Notes: a model not told the origin generated them from the letters alone. A DNA stretch of 64,000 nt from Gramella sp. MAR_2010_147 (GCF_900105135.1 NZ_LT629741.1:62001-126000); one strand, 5' to 3'; positions 44,316 through 54,225 are shown, counted from the first letter of the stretch. Program-made: numbers and translations.

Positions 44316-44906
44316 ATGATATTACCAATTGTAGCATACGGAGATCCGGTTTTAAAAAAGAAAGCCAAAGATATAGATAAGGATTATCCAAAACTGGAAG
44401 AATTGATCAACAATATGTGGGATACCATGTATAATGCCTACGGGGTTGGTCTTGCTGCTCCGCAAATTGGATTGCCAATTAGAATGTTTATGATAGATCC
44501 TGCCCCTTTTGCAGAAGATGAAGAACTTGATGAGGCAGAACAGGAGGCATTGAAAGATATGCGTAAGGTTTTTATCAATCCTCAGATCATCGAAGAAACA
44601 GGAGAGGAATGGTCTTTTAGTGAAGGTTGTTTAAGTATTCCTGAGGTGCGCGAAGATGTCTTTAGACAGCCAGATATCACCATAGAGTATTATGATGAAA
44701 ACTGGAAAAAAAATACCGAAACCTATTCGGGATTAGCCGCGAGAGTTATTCAGCATGAGTATGATCATATTGAAGGGATCTTATTTACAGATAAACTTTC
44801 CAGCCTGAAAAAGAGACTTATAAAAAGTAAACTGGCAAACATTTCAAAGGGGAAGATCAACGTAGAATATAAAATGCGCTTTCCAAATGCAAAAAAAGCC
44901 CGATAA
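44316..44906 (+). CDS. def: Peptide deformylase
   Basis: This is a 196-residue metalloenzyme that removes the N-formyl group from nascent proteins. All three motifs are present: GVGLAAPQIG (about residues 44-53), EGCLSIP (metal Cys) and QHEYDHIEG (HExxH-type). An acidic insert (AEDEELDEAEQEALKD) between motifs 1 and 2 is typical of Bacteroidota deformylases. It is followed 57 bases later by the DUF5606 gene on the same strand; the three genes ruvX, def and DUF5606 probably form an operon. Confidence 0.97.
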   Translation: MILPIVAYGDPVLKKKAKDIDKDYPKLEELINNMWDTMYNAYGVGLAAPQIGLPIRMFMIDPAPFAEDEELDEAEQEALKDMRKVFINPQIIEETGEEWSFSEGCLSIPEVREDVFRQPDITIEYYDENWKKNTETYSGLAARVIQHEYDHIEGILFTDKLSSLKKRLIKSKLANISKGKINVEYKMRFPNAKKAR

Positions 44907-44963
44907 AGGCTTTGATATTTGAATATGGGAATTGATATTTGCCAACCTAAATAAAAAAATACT

Positions 44964-45389
44964 ATGGGATTAGATAAAATTCTTGCCATTTCTGGAAAAC
45001 CTGGATTATATGAGCTTACTACTCAAACCAGAGGCGGATTTGTTGCAAAATCTATGCTTGATGGAAAGAAGATAGCTGTAAATATGCGTCACAATGTGAG
45101 TATTTTGAGCGAGATCGCTATTTATACATATACTGAAGAGATTCCGCTTGGTGAAGTTTTTCAAAAGATAAAGGAAAAGGAAGATGGCGGTGCTGCCATC
45201 AATCACAAATCTTCAAAAAAGGAGCTGGAAGATTATTTTTCTGAGATTCTTCCAGATTTTGATGAGGACAGGGTTTATGCCAGTGACATGAAGAAAATTT
45301 TTCAGTGGTATAATATTTTAATTGAAAACGGTTTTACTGATTTTTCTAAGGAGGAAAAATCAGAAGAAAATAAAGACGAAGAAGAATAG
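44964..45389 (+). CDS. DUF5606-family protein
   Basis: This is a 141-residue soluble protein of the Bacteroidota-specific DUF5606 family. It opens with the conserved ILAISGKPGLYELTTQTRGGFVAKSMLDGKK and has AIYTYTEEIPLGEVFQKI, in the manner of small SH3-like domains. The C-terminal 15 residues are acidic (EEKSEENKDEEE), with Lys. The role is unknown; it commonly follows def, as here, so a link with translation is a guess from position only. Confidence 0.92.
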   Translation: MGLDKILAISGKPGLYELTTQTRGGFVAKSMLDGKKIAVNMRHNVSILSEIAIYTYTEEIPLGEVFQKIKEKEDGGAAINHKSSKKELEDYFSEILPDFDEDRVYASDMKKIFQWYNILIENGFTDFSKEEKSEENKDEEE

Positions 45390-45414
45390 CATTCTAATTT
45401 CTTATTGAATAATG

Positions 45415-45447
45415 AAAAAGCTGAAATTTAATTTTCAGCTTTTTTTA
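45415..45447 (+). terminator. Intrinsic terminator after the DUF5606 gene
   Basis: AAAAAGCTGAAA (45415-45426) pairs with TTTCAGCTTTTT (about 45433-45444) around a short AT loop, followed by T residues. The symmetric A and T runs could also serve the opposite strand. Confidence 0.85.
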
Positions 45448-45588
45448 TGTCTATATGATGAAAGGTTTTTACTCTGTAGTCAAATTAAGATTTTTGGACT
45501 TTAATACTTTATCACGATCTCGACAAAGGGAGAGATTTGTTTTATAAAAAGATTTCTCAGTGGTTTCACTTCTTCGAAATGATTATTT

Positions 45589-48054
45589 CTAAAATTTCAA
45601 TCCAAAAACAAAAGCGCCATTTCTATTTCCACCAAACTCTGAAACCACATAATCCAGTCTTAAAAATCGGTATTTGCCAAATCCAAGGTTATCTATCCCA
45701 ATAGAATACTCAGAATAGGGATTCCTCCCGGCAGTTGTGAGCCTGTGAGCTCCTAAGACCAGATTAAAATTCAGCTTGTTGATGAGAGGTAATTTTCCCA
45801 GAATCCATCCCTGGAAATCATGTTCCGCATGAAATTCAGCATAATCCTGGTTGGTGCTGAAATCGTAATATGGCATCAGGTTAAATTTTCCTACATAACT
45901 TCCAAAACCAATCCTGGTTTGATTGGCATTAAAATGCTGGTAATCTACCAGACCAATATTTTCAGCACTGGAAAAAAGTCCGCCATTCATTAAATATTGA
46001 AATTTTCCTTTATTACCAAGGTTTAATTCCTGCCTAATCTGAGCTTTAAAATGATCAAAATTGTATTTCTCATCATCTCCTCCAAATCCCTTTTCCCAAC
46101 TCAGTTTCAATTTAGGATATTTTGATTCGTAAACATTATACCTTCCATTGGGGTAACTCATGTATTTCTGAGCGAAGGTAATATCTGCAGAGATATTTGA
46201 TTTAAAAATGGAATGTTCTGCAAAGGGAAGGCTACCAGAATTAAAAGGCTGTAACGGATTGTTGGAAGTGTAGTTCCGATCTTCCCAATCTATAATTACA
46301 TGCTCGGTATGGTTTGTTAGGGCTTGACGGTTCTCCCATCCTAGTTGACCAAAAAGCCTTATTCCGGGAAAAACATCCTGACCGTAACCTATACTGGCGA
46401 AGCTTTTCTCATAGAGCTTCATATAGTTTCTTTCAAAGAATATAGTGGTAATACTGTTTAGAAGGGGAGAAATAGGCTCTATAGGATTAATTTGCTGAGA
46501 CGTCACTCCTCCCGAAACTCTTAAAAATGCTTTATTGAAATTGTTGAATTTCTTTTCAAAACCTCCGTTTAAACGAAGCCTTTCCTCGCTCAAACCGTAA
46601 TCGATGTCTGAAAATACCTTCCAGTAATTTTCCTGATCTTTTCCTGTTCTTTGGGAATAAGTTAGGGTTACATCTGTATTCCAACCCTGAATGGTATTAA
46701 AGCCTATTCCCGAAATGGGAGCGCTAATACTAAAGCTTCTGTTTTTCCATGAATCTTGATAAGAGTAACCAAAGAGAACATCTGTAAGTCCAAATTTGTT
46801 TCTAACGTGATCTACTGAATCTTTATATTTTTTAGTACTTTTCACTTCCTGGATGCTATCTTTACTTACATAATCCTCTAACTCTTCCGAGGTAAGCGGC
46901 ACCGGCCTTTGTTTTTCCCAAAAGACGGAATCTTTAGTGTTAGCCTGTTGCTGAAAGCTCAGGATCTCTCTTCCAAAACTGTTCTTATCAAATGCGGGTG
47001 TAAAATTATAATTACTGTAAACTGCGGTAAATCTTCCGTCTCCTCCAAATCCAAAGATTTTAAAACTGAAATCCACGCTTTGGGAGATCTGTATATAAAG
47101 TTTGTTTTCTTCAGAATATTTATAATTCTGGCGGAAGACAATTTCCTCGATGGGAGCAACCTGAATGGCCTGGCCTGTGGTAGTAAGCTCCACGCCATAA
47201 ATTTGCCATAAATCCTCCACTATGTAGATGAATCCTGAGAATATCCTGTCTCCTTCACGTTTGGGAGTGACTAAGATCTTGTTGATCATATTTCCCTGGT
47301 CGTCAAAAAAAGTGCCTTCCAGCTTATAGCGATAATAATTAAAGGCATATTCTGCAATAGGAGAGACCATTTCACTATTAATCTCCAGGGTGTTTTCATA
47401 AAAAGAGAAATAGGCTTCCTGTGCTGAATTTAAACTGAAACCATTGTCGTCACCGCTTACTTTAGAGGCGATGATCTTTTCTTTGAAATCGTCTGGTTTT
47501 CGATAAGCAATTTCTGAAATGGTTTCACTCAAATATACAATTCCACTTCTTGTAGAATCCAGGCCTCCTCCAAGATCACCCACGTCCTGGCCTAAAATTT
47601 TCTTTGGAGCATTCTTAATACGCCATAAACCACGGGAATAAAAGTCAGCAGTAAAAGATTCTAATTTTTCTGCATTAAGTTCTCTTTGCGTTATGGCATT
47701 TCTGATGATTCTATTCGCGGGATTTTCCCCACTTTGGACTGTTACTTCATCCAGGCTGGTACTTTCAGTTTTTAGAATAATATCAATTTTCACTGGGAAG
47801 TCTGTAGCTTCAATTTGCTTCTTAAGTGTTTTATATCCCAGAAATTGATAGACGAGCGTGTACTTACCTGCTTCAGTTAATTTCAGCTCATAGACACCTT
47901 CTTCATTTGTCGTGGTGCCTTTTGAGCCGGTTTCAGTATAAATATTTACGTAGGGGAGAGGCTCGCCATCTTTATCTTTCACCACCCCGGTGATCTGCGC
48001 GTAGGCATTGGAAATTGCCAATAAAAATAATAAGCCAAGCAGCTTTTTAAGCAT
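45589..48054 (-). CDS. DUF5686 outer-membrane protein with CarboxypepD_reg-like domain
   Basis: This is an 821-residue outer-membrane protein. Signal MLKKLLGLLFLLAISNAYAQ is followed by a carboxypeptidase-regulatory-like beta-sandwich (ITGVVKDKDGEPLPYVNIYTETGSKGTTTNEEGVYELKL, about residues 21-105). It is then a DUF5686 domain (from ANRIIRNAI), and a long C-terminal region with alternating strands that ends in F (LKF), as in outer-membrane barrels. The N domain resembles that of SusC-like proteins, but no TonB plug is present. Role unknown. It stands alone between a convergent DUF5606 gene and smpB. Confidence 0.88.
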   Translation of the reverse strand: MLKKLLGLLFLLAISNAYAQITGVVKDKDGEPLPYVNIYTETGSKGTTTNEEGVYELKLTEAGKYTLVYQFLGYKTLKKQIEATDFPVKIDIILKTESTSLDEVTVQSGENPANRIIRNAITQRELNAEKLESFTADFYSRGLWRIKNAPKKILGQDVGDLGGGLDSTRSGIVYLSETISEIAYRKPDDFKEKIIASKVSGDDNGFSLNSAQEAYFSFYENTLEINSEMVSPIAEYAFNYYRYKLEGTFFDDQGNMINKILVTPKREGDRIFSGFIYIVEDLWQIYGVELTTTGQAIQVAPIEEIVFRQNYKYSEENKLYIQISQSVDFSFKIFGFGGDGRFTAVYSNYNFTPAFDKNSFGREILSFQQQANTKDSVFWEKQRPVPLTSEELEDYVSKDSIQEVKSTKKYKDSVDHVRNKFGLTDVLFGYSYQDSWKNRSFSISAPISGIGFNTIQGWNTDVTLTYSQRTGKDQENYWKVFSDIDYGLSEERLRLNGGFEKKFNNFNKAFLRVSGGVTSQQINPIEPISPLLNSITTIFFERNYMKLYEKSFASIGYGQDVFPGIRLFGQLGWENRQALTNHTEHVIIDWEDRNYTSNNPLQPFNSGSLPFAEHSIFKSNISADITFAQKYMSYPNGRYNVYESKYPKLKLSWEKGFGGDDEKYNFDHFKAQIRQELNLGNKGKFQYLMNGGLFSSAENIGLVDYQHFNANQTRIGFGSYVGKFNLMPYYDFSTNQDYAEFHAEHDFQGWILGKLPLINKLNFNLVLGAHRLTTAGRNPYSEYSIGIDNLGFGKYRFLRLDYVVSEFGGNRNGAFVFGLKF

Positions 48055-48097
48055 TGGATAGATTTTGGATTATAAAGAGAACGAAAAGTTATTGGGT

Positions 48098-48553
48098 TTA
48101 TTTGTATTCTTTTTGAATTCGATCTAAGCGACGCTTACTTTCACGATCTTTTATAGTCTCTCTTTTATCATACAATTTCTTACCCTTGGCGAGACTAATC
48201 TGTAATTTAGCCAGCCCGCGATCATTAATGAATAATCGTAGCGGAATGATGGTTAAACCTGAATTGGTGACTTCTTTTTCCAGTTTTCGCAATTCTCTTC
48301 TTTGCAGTAACAACTTTCTCTGGCTCCTGGGATTATGGTTAAAGTGAGTGGCATGCGAATATTCTTCAACGTGCATATTAATAACAAAAAGTTCATGATT
48401 GTTAAATTCACAAAAGCTTTCTGCAATATTTGCTTTCCCTTCCCGTATAGCTTTAATCTCTGTTCCTGCTAATTTAATTCCAGCGGTGTACTTATCCAGA
48501 AACTCATAATTGAACTTGGCCTTACGGTTTTTTATGTTGATAGAATTCTTCAT
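48098..48553 (-). CDS. smpB: SsrA-binding protein
   Basis: This is the 151-residue OB-fold protein that delivers tmRNA to stalled ribosomes. NRKAKFNYEFLDKYTAGIKLAGTEIKAIREGKANI and GLAKLQISLAKGKKLYDKRETIKDRESKR are the conserved blocks; the C-terminal basic tail is present. I use the ATG at 48553 rather than 48571, because a TATTTTTG promoter element lies at 48561-48568, and the family starts MKNSxNIxNRKA. The tmRNA gene itself is not in this window. Confidence 0.97.
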   Translation of the reverse strand: MKNSINIKNRKAKFNYEFLDKYTAGIKLAGTEIKAIREGKANIAESFCEFNNHELFVINMHVEEYSHATHFNHNPRSQRKLLLQRRELRKLEKEVTNSGLTIIPLRLFINDRGLAKLQISLAKGKKLYDKRETIKDRESKRRLDRIQKEYK

Positions 48554-48560
48554 ATAAGCA

Positions 48561-48568
48561 CAAAAATA
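48561..48568 (-). promoter_or_regulatory. -7 element of smpB
   Basis: TATTTTTG on the minus strand fits TAnnTTTG. The predicted start of transcription, about 48555, is only 2-3 bases from the ATG, so the mRNA may be nearly leaderless. No TTG at -33 is clear. Confidence 0.45.
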
Positions 48569-48639
48569 CAAGCTTTAAGCTAATTTTGTACTAAAGCAAT
48601 TTTAAAATTATCTACAGCCACGGACTAATCAAAAATTTT

Positions 48640-48647
48640 TACTTTTG
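48640..48647 (+). promoter_or_regulatory. -7 element of the DUF6503-like lipoprotein gene
   Basis: TACTTTTGC fits the TAnnTTTG consensus. The predicted start is near 48653, leaving a leader of about 14 bases before the ATG at 48667. Confidence 0.5.
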
Positions 48648-48666
48648 CGACAATTAAAAGATCCCT

Positions 48667-49413
48667 ATGAAATACCTATCGCTTTTATTGATCATATTAC
48701 TTCTTTCAGCCTGTTCAGAAAAAAAGAAGGAGCTTACCACAGATGAAATCGTGAATAATGCGATAAAAAATGCAGGCGGGGATCGGTATAAAAATGCTGA
48801 AATTGATTTTGTATTCAGAAATAAAGCTTATAAAAGCATTAGGGAAGGTGGGAAATTTCAATTTGAAAGAACTGAGGTAGATTCAGCTGGAAATAAGGTT
48901 TACGATATCTTGAATAATGATGGTCTGGAGCGTTATGTGAACGATACTTTAGTGAAACTTCAGGATTCTTTAGTACTTCCGGTTGGAAATTCAATTAATT
49001 CGGTACACTATTTCGTTCAGTTGCCTTTCGGTTTAAATGCCGGTGCGGCCAATAAAGAACTTCTTGGAAAGGATAGTATCGCCGGGCGGGAATATTATGA
49101 GTTAAAAGTAACCTTTGAGGAAAACGGTGGCGGCACAGATCATGAAGACGAATATCTTTATTGGATAGACACCCAGAATTTTGAAGTGGATTATCTGGCT
49201 TATAATTTTGAAGTGAATGATGGTGGAATTCGGTTTAGAAAAGCATTCAATCATCGCATCATCGAAGGGATTCGGTTTGTAGATTACGAGAATTATAAAT
49301 ACGAAATTCTCTCAACTCCGCTTCAGGATTTAGATAGTCTTTATGAAAAACGAGAACTGGAACTTCTTTCACTTATAGAGACCAAGGATGTAAAAGTAAA
49401 ACTGGGTTCTTAA
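48667..49413 (+). CDS. DUF6503-like lipoprotein
   Basis: This is a 248-residue lipoprotein with signal MKYLSLLLIILLLSAC (Cys16). The mature part is beta-rich: EIDFVFRNKAYKSIREGGKFQFERT, then VHYFVQLPFGLNAGAANKELLG, then YLYWIDTQNFEVDYLAYNF and EGIRFVDYENYK. This resembles LolA/outer-membrane lipoprotein-sorting-like half-barrels, and matches a flavobacterial family I recall as DUF6503. Role unknown. It overlaps the stop of the convergent phosphatase gene by 4 bases. Confidence 0.8.
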   Translation: MKYLSLLLIILLLSACSEKKKELTTDEIVNNAIKNAGGDRYKNAEIDFVFRNKAYKSIREGGKFQFERTEVDSAGNKVYDILNNDGLERYVNDTLVKLQDSLVLPVGNSINSVHYFVQLPFGLNAGAANKELLGKDSIAGREYYELKVTFEENGGGTDHEDEYLYWIDTQNFEVDYLAYNFEVNDGGIRFRKAFNHRIIEGIRFVDYENYKYEILSTPLQDLDSLYEKRELELLSLIETKDVKVKLGS

Positions 49414-49934
49414 TTAATATAGATCATCTGGCTTAATACGGTGCCATCTTCCAACACCTGTACGATAAACAAAGCTCCGTTCTCTGAATCATCAATATTT
49501 TCATATTGCTTTTTATTCAAAATTTTATTGACGAACTGTGGGGTGGTATTACTATGTCCCACAACTAAAACCGTTCTTCCGGAAGTTGTTTTTTGAAAGT
49601 TCGAATCATATAATTTAGCGGGATCATATTGGAGTATTTCTAACTTGTTAAGATCTGCCAGGGGTTTAGCCGTCTGGATGGTTCTTTTGTAATTTGTGCT
49701 ATAAATAGCATCAAACTCAACTTCCTTTAAAACCTTGGCCCAGTTTATAGCTCTCATTAGCCCATTTTCAGTAAGAGCGGGGTCATGATTTTCTGAGTTT
49801 GTTCTGTCTTTTTCAGCATGCCGAATGAGATAAAAAGTGGTCACAGAATCATTGGATGGTTTAGGAATTTGCTGTTCAGTATTTGATCCAAAACTCAGAA
49901 TTATAGAAAAGAAAAGTGTAATAATATTTGCCAT
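49410..49934 (-). CDS. Secreted histidine phosphatase family protein
   Basis: This is a 174-residue branch-1/SixA-like histidine phosphatase. The N terminus (MANIITLFFSIILSFGSNT) looks like a signal sequence. FYLIRHAEKDRTNSE holds the catalytic His (RHxE/A variant), IYSTNYKRTIQTAKPL the second Arg, and VLVVGHSNTTP the second catalytic His, so the site is complete. The substrate is unknown. The esterase-like lipoprotein gene lies 34 bases upstream on the same strand, so the two may be co-transcribed. Confidence 0.88.
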   Translation of the reverse strand: MANIITLFFSIILSFGSNTEQQIPKPSNDSVTTFYLIRHAEKDRTNSENHDPALTENGLMRAINWAKVLKEVEFDAIYSTNYKRTIQTAKPLADLNKLEILQYDPAKLYDSNFQKTTSGRTVLVVGHSNTTPQFVNKILNKKQYENIDDSENGALFIVQVLEDGTVLSQMIYIN

Positions 49935-49967
49935 GATGTTTTATTTGTTGGTAGGACGGTTAGTTCT

Positions 49968-51083
49968 TTAATTTGTTACGGTAGCCGGATGTTTTATATC
50001 AATTTCCATTAAAATAAATTGATTTATCTGCTTAGCGAAACTGTTGAAATTATTATCAGAAACAAGGAGTAAAGATTTTTTTCCATTTTGTAACGCAGGT
50101 CCAAAGCACATCCCTTCAATATTGTCTATAATTTTATTGGTTAATTGCTTTTTCACTGAATTAAAATTGAATAATAGTTTCTTTTCCGCTGTTTGATATT
50201 TTTGCCCTTTCAATTGATCAATATTCAGGGTGTTACTAGCTTTAGAGGCGTCAACTTCAAATATTTTAACAGTATTTCCATGCGATCCATATCCTGCAGA
50301 ATAGGCTCTTTCCAGAATTAAGAATTTATCCTGGGCATATTCGATAATTTCTGTTACGCCATTCACCGCAAAATAATTAATAGGCAATTTGGCAATTCCA
50401 TCCAGCTTATAAACAAACTGATCTATGGCCTCACCTGTGTTCTTATCAAATTTAGTGATGCGCACATGCGATCTTGATGGGAAGATCTTTGGTTTGGAAG
50501 AATCTTTTTCCAGTGGAGACTCCATTGCAACCCAATATGCCTGCTGATCATAGCTTTCTGTGAGTCCTTCAAAAACTCCATTGTTTCTGGGTTTTTGTTC
50601 TTTTTTTGCCTTAAAATATTCAGGAATTTCAAAAGAATTCTGAATCTCTCCAGTATTAGACAGTCTGTAAATGCCGGGATCTTTACCGTCATCAATCATT
50701 CCTTCACTGGTCACCACAAACTCCTCCCGCATTTCATCAAAACTTACCGCTTCCAGGTCGAGTACTTTATTTGAGAAATTAGCGGGTTTCTTAACTTTTA
50801 TGAGTTGATTAATTTCAATATTTTTTATCGTATTGTTGAAAATATCAATATCCGCCTGGTAAATTCTAGGATTGGATGCCTGATCGCTCACCAGGTAGTA
50901 TTTTCCGTTTTTGTAATCTATTCCAGATAACCCGCCTACAAGGGTTTTTTTAACCTGTATATCTGAGGCTAACACATATTCATCTAAAAACCTTAATTGA
51001 ATATTATCATTTTCAATTTTTCGGGTAACTGCACAGCTGCTTAACACTATATATAAAAGGAGAAGCAGAATTATTTGTCTCAT
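49968..51083 (-). CDS. Phytase-like esterase lipoprotein
   Basis: This is a 371-residue lipoprotein with signal MRQIILLLLLYIVLSSC (Cys17). It matches the 'esterase-like activity of phytase' family (PF13449-type beta-propeller): LVGGLSGIDYKNGKYYLVSDQA, then LDLEAVSFDEMREEFVVTSEG, then PRNNGVFEGLTESYDQQAYWVAMES, and the closing NIEGMCFGPALQNGKKSLLLVSDNNF. It is probably periplasmic and may hydrolyse phosphoesters, a role inferred from family only. It sits upstream of a secreted histidine phosphatase, giving a small phosphate-ester gene pair. Confidence 0.9.
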   Translation of the reverse strand: MRQIILLLLLYIVLSSCAVTRKIENDNIQLRFLDEYVLASDIQVKKTLVGGLSGIDYKNGKYYLVSDQASNPRIYQADIDIFNNTIKNIEINQLIKVKKPANFSNKVLDLEAVSFDEMREEFVVTSEGMIDDGKDPGIYRLSNTGEIQNSFEIPEYFKAKKEQKPRNNGVFEGLTESYDQQAYWVAMESPLEKDSSKPKIFPSRSHVRITKFDKNTGEAIDQFVYKLDGIAKLPINYFAVNGVTEIIEYAQDKFLILERAYSAGYGSHGNTVKIFEVDASKASNTLNIDQLKGQKYQTAEKKLLFNFNSVKKQLTNKIIDNIEGMCFGPALQNGKKSLLLVSDNNFNSFAKQINQFILMEIDIKHPATVTN

Positions 51084-51204
51084 GAAGAATGTAAGTTGGT
51101 GACCAAAAATAACAAATGTTTAAGACAAATATGGCTTTTTTTTAGGAGGTCTAAGAGTGATGTTTAGATACCTTTATTCTATTAACGATTAAAACCAATA
51201 TGTT

Positions 51205-51390
51205 ATGAATGAAGATCAAATTGAAGGAAAATGGAAGCAAATTCGCGGTGAGTTTAAGCAGAAATATGGTAAGCTAACCGATGATGATGTCAAATATTCT
51301 GAAGGAAAATTTGACGAAATGCTTGGTCGCATGCAGGAGAAGACCGGTAGGTCTAAAGAAGAATTGAAAAAGGAAATTGATAGATGGTGA
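51205..51390 (+). CDS. CsbD-family stress protein
   Basis: This is a 61-residue CsbD-like protein. NEDQIEGKWKQIRGEFKQKYGKLTDDDVKYSEGKFDEMLGRMQEKTG matches the whole family, which is controlled by sigma-B in Bacillus and by general stress in many bacteria. The biochemical role is unknown. It is monocistronic with a strong terminator. TACCTTTA just upstream (51169-51176) is a near match to the -7 element. Confidence 0.95.
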   Translation: MNEDQIEGKWKQIRGEFKQKYGKLTDDDVKYSEGKFDEMLGRMQEKTGRSKEELKKEIDRW

Positions 51391-51413
51391 TGATTGATGA
51401 ATTAATGAAAAAA

Positions 51414-51443
51414 ACGGCGGTAGATCACTCTACCGCCGTTTTT
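51414..51443 (+). terminator. Intrinsic terminator between csbD-like gene and clpB
   Basis: A perfect 11-bp stem, ACGGCGGTAGA (51414-51424) with TCTACCGCCGT (51429-51439), has a TCAC loop and then T5. An A-run precedes the stem, so it may also end clpB transcription on the minus strand. Confidence 0.92.
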
Positions 51444-51460
51444 ATTAATACCAGTTTGAT

Positions 51461-54067
51461 CTATTCATTTTCTTTTAACTCTCCTTGATTTCTAAATACC
51501 AATTCTTCATTAAATTCATCTAAAAGAATAATACTATCAGTTTGAATTTTTCCTGCCAGAATATCTTTGGAAAGTTTGTTTAGAACCTCTTTTTGCACCA
51601 CCCTTTTTACCGGTCTCGCACCAAATTGAGGATCAAATCCTTTTGCTGAAAGATATTTGATAGCTTCCTCGGTAGCGTCCAGCACTATGTGCTGTTTCGC
51701 CAGCATCTTTTTCAAGCCTTTTAATTGTAATCCTACAATCTTTTTTATGTCTTTTTGAGTTAACGGGCTAAACATTACAATATCATCTATCCTGTTAATA
51801 AACTCAGGACGTACGCTTTGCTTTAATAAGCCTAAGACTTCAGATTTTGCAGTCTCCATGGCAGTATCTACATCCTTGATATTTTCGAATTTCTCCTGGA
51901 TTATGTGGCTACCCATATTAGAGGTCATAATAATGATAGTGTTCTTAAAATCTGCTACACGACCTTTATTATCGGTTAATCTTCCCTCATCAAGTACCTG
52001 AAGTAATATATTGAAAGTATCTGGGTGCGCTTTTTCTATCTCATCAAGAAGCACTACAGAATAAGGTTTTCTTCGAACAGCTTCCGTCAATTGTCCACCT
52101 TCATCGTATCCAACATATCCCGGAGGTGCACCAACCAATCGACTAACCGAGTGTCTCTCCTGGTATTCACTCATGTCTATTCGGGTCATTGCAGATTCAT
52201 CATCGAACAAATATTCAGCAAGCGCCTTTGCTAATTCAGTTTTACCAACTCCAGTGGTACCGAGGAATAGAAATGAACCAATAGGCCTGTTCTGATCCTG
52301 CAATCCCGCACGACTTCTTCTTACGGCATCACTAACCGCAATGATCGCCTCATCCTGGCCAACGACTCTTTTGTGAAGGTCTTCTTCCAGACGAAGTAAT
52401 TTTTCACGATCGCTTTGCAGCATTTTAGTGACCGGGATTCCGGTCCATTTCGCCACTACTTCAGCAATATCTTCATTAGTGACTTCTTCCTGGATCAAAG
52501 ATTTTTCACTCTGATTTTCGGCTACCTGTTTTTGAAACTTTTCAAGTTTTTCCTGAGCTTCCTTGATCTTTCCGTATCTAATTTCAGCTACCTTGCCGTA
52601 GTCACCTTCACGTTCAGCTCTTTCTGCTTCCAGTTTATATTCTTCAATTTCAGACTTTGCATTCTGGATATTATCTACAATATCTTTTTCACTCATCCAT
52701 CTTGCATGCAGATCATTACGCTCTTCTTTCAGGTTTGCTAGATCAGATCGAAGCGATTTTAGCTTTGCTTCATCTTTTTCACGCTTAATTGCTTCAATCT
52801 CGATCTCTAATTGCATGATCTTCCGATCAAGTACGTCTAATTCTTCTGGTTTAGAATTGATCTCCATTCTTAGTTTTGAAGCCGCTTCATCCATCAAGTC
52901 AATCGCCTTGTCCGGAAGGAATCTATTGGTTATATATCGCTGAGAAAGTTCTACCGCAGCAATAATAGCCTCATCTTTGATTCTAACCTTGTGGTGTGTC
53001 TCGTATTTCTCCTTGATTCCGCGAAGAATTGAAATGGCACTTTCAGTATCCGGTTCCTCCACGATTACCTTCTGGAATCGACGTTCTAGTGCTTTATCTT
53101 TTTCAAAGTATTTCTGGTATTCATCCAGAGTTGTGGCACCAATCGCTCTTAATTCACCGCGGGCAAGTGCTGGTTTAAGAATGTTTGCAGCATCCATAGC
53201 TCCCTGGCCGCCACCGGCGCCAACAAGCGTATGAATTTCATCTATGAACAATACAATACTTCCATCACTGGAAGTAACTTCTTTTATAACGGCTTTTAAG
53301 CGTTCTTCAAATTCACCTTTGTATTTGGCCCCTGCGATCAAAGCTCCCATGTCCAGAGAATAAATTCTTTTATCTTTAAGGTTCTCAGGTACATCACCGT
53401 CTACAATTCGGTGAGCAAGACCTTCTGCGATCGCGGTTTTACCTGTTCCAGGTTCCCCTACAAGCATTGGATTGTTCTTGGTTCTACGAGAAAGAATCTG
53501 AAGAATTCTTCTAATTTCTTCATCGCGACCTATTACCGGGTCAAGCTTTCCTTCCTCCGCCAGCTGATTTAAATTCCGGGCATATTTATCTAAAGAATTA
53601 TAGGTCTCTTCAGCACTTTGAGAAGTTACATTCTCTCCCTGGCGTAATTCTGAAATGGCTGCTTTCAAACCTTTTTCAGTAGCTCCCTGATCTTTTAAGA
53701 TCCGGGCAACTTTACTGGATGATTTAAAAATGGCTAGTATCAAATGTTCTATAGATACGTATTCATCATCCATTTTTTTTGCAATGGAAGAAGCATCGTT
53801 CACTGTTTTGCCGGCTTCACGGGATAAATGTATATCCCCGCCGCTCACTTTTGGGAAACTCTCTAAACTCTTGTCAAGAATTTGAGTAAAGAGGTTAATG
53901 TTGATGTTTAGTTTTTTTAGTAAGAAAGGAGTTACATTTTCATCAACTATGGTAATAGCTTTAAAAATATGTTCGTTTTCTATCTGCTGATGGCCCATTT
54001 CCTGAGCAAGCTGTTGAGCCTGCTGGATAGCCTCTTGTGATTTTATAGTATAATTATTAAAATTCAT
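51461..54067 (-). CDS. clpB: ATP-dependent chaperone ClpB
   Basis: This is the 868-residue AAA+ disaggregase that works with DnaK/DnaJ/GrpE. The N domain (residues 1-150, [25 protein letters not shown]) is followed by AAA1 with [15 protein letters not shown] and [10 protein letters not shown] coiled-coil M domain spans about 410-530, then comes AAA2 with [19 protein letters not shown] and [10 protein letters not shown]. The length fits ClpB with the M domain, not ClpC or ClpA. A sigma-54-type promoter precedes it, as with hsp20. A terminator follows. Confidence 0.98.
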   Translation of the reverse strand: MNFNNYTIKSQEAIQQAQQLAQEMGHQQIENEHIFKAITIVDENVTPFLLKKLNININLFTQILDKSLESFPKVSGGDIHLSREAGKTVNDASSIAKKMDDEYVSIEHLILAIFKSSSKVARILKDQGATEKGLKAAISELRQGENVTSQSAEETYNSLDKYARNLNQLAEEGKLDPVIGRDEEIRRILQILSRRTKNNPMLVGEPGTGKTAIAEGLAHRIVDGDVPENLKDKRIYSLDMGALIAGAKYKGEFEERLKAVIKEVTSSDGSIVLFIDEIHTLVGAGGGQGAMDAANILKPALARGELRAIGATTLDEYQKYFEKDKALERRFQKVIVEEPDTESAISILRGIKEKYETHHKVRIKDEAIIAAVELSQRYITNRFLPDKAIDLMDEAASKLRMEINSKPEELDVLDRKIMQLEIEIEAIKREKDEAKLKSLRSDLANLKEERNDLHARWMSEKDIVDNIQNAKSEIEEYKLEAERAEREGDYGKVAEIRYGKIKEAQEKLEKFQKQVAENQSEKSLIQEEVTNEDIAEVVAKWTGIPVTKMLQSDREKLLRLEEDLHKRVVGQDEAIIAVSDAVRRSRAGLQDQNRPIGSFLFLGTTGVGKTELAKALAEYLFDDESAMTRIDMSEYQERHSVSRLVGAPPGYVGYDEGGQLTEAVRRKPYSVVLLDEIEKAHPDTFNILLQVLDEGRLTDNKGRVADFKNTIIIMTSNMGSHIIQEKFENIKDVDTAMETAKSEVLGLLKQSVRPEFINRIDDIVMFSPLTQKDIKKIVGLQLKGLKKMLAKQHIVLDATEEAIKYLSAKGFDPQFGARPVKRVVQKEVLNKLSKDILAGKIQTDSIILLDEFNEELVFRNQGELKENE

Positions 54068-54091
54068 TTATGCTTTTTTTTGAAATTTTTA

Positions 54092-54108
54092 TGGCAATAG
54101 ATATACCA
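54092..54108 (-). promoter_or_regulatory. Sigma-54 (-24/-12) promoter of clpB
   Basis: On the minus strand TGGTATATCTATTGCC has GG (54107-54106), exactly 10 bases, then GC (54095-54094), as in RpoN promoters. The predicted start is near 54082, about 15 bases before the clpB ATG. Confidence 0.62.
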
Positions 54109-54165
54109 TTTATAATAAATGTCAAATTGACATATATTCGTTAAAAACAAAAGACAAAAAGGCAG
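54107..54165 (-). promoter_or_regulatory. Candidate activator sites upstream of clpB
   Basis: This region holds a perfect inverted repeat CATTTA-TAA-TAAATG (54107-54121), the palindrome ATGTCAA-A-TTGACAT (54119-54133), and GACAAAAAGGCAG further up (about 54153-54165). TTGACAT and GACAAAAAG(A/G)CA are shared with the hsp20 upstream region. Confidence 0.5.
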
Positions 54166-54225
54166 TTTGTTTGAAAATTGTTGAAATTACATTCAAAAAT
54201 TTAGTCTATTAAATTTAGTTAGATT

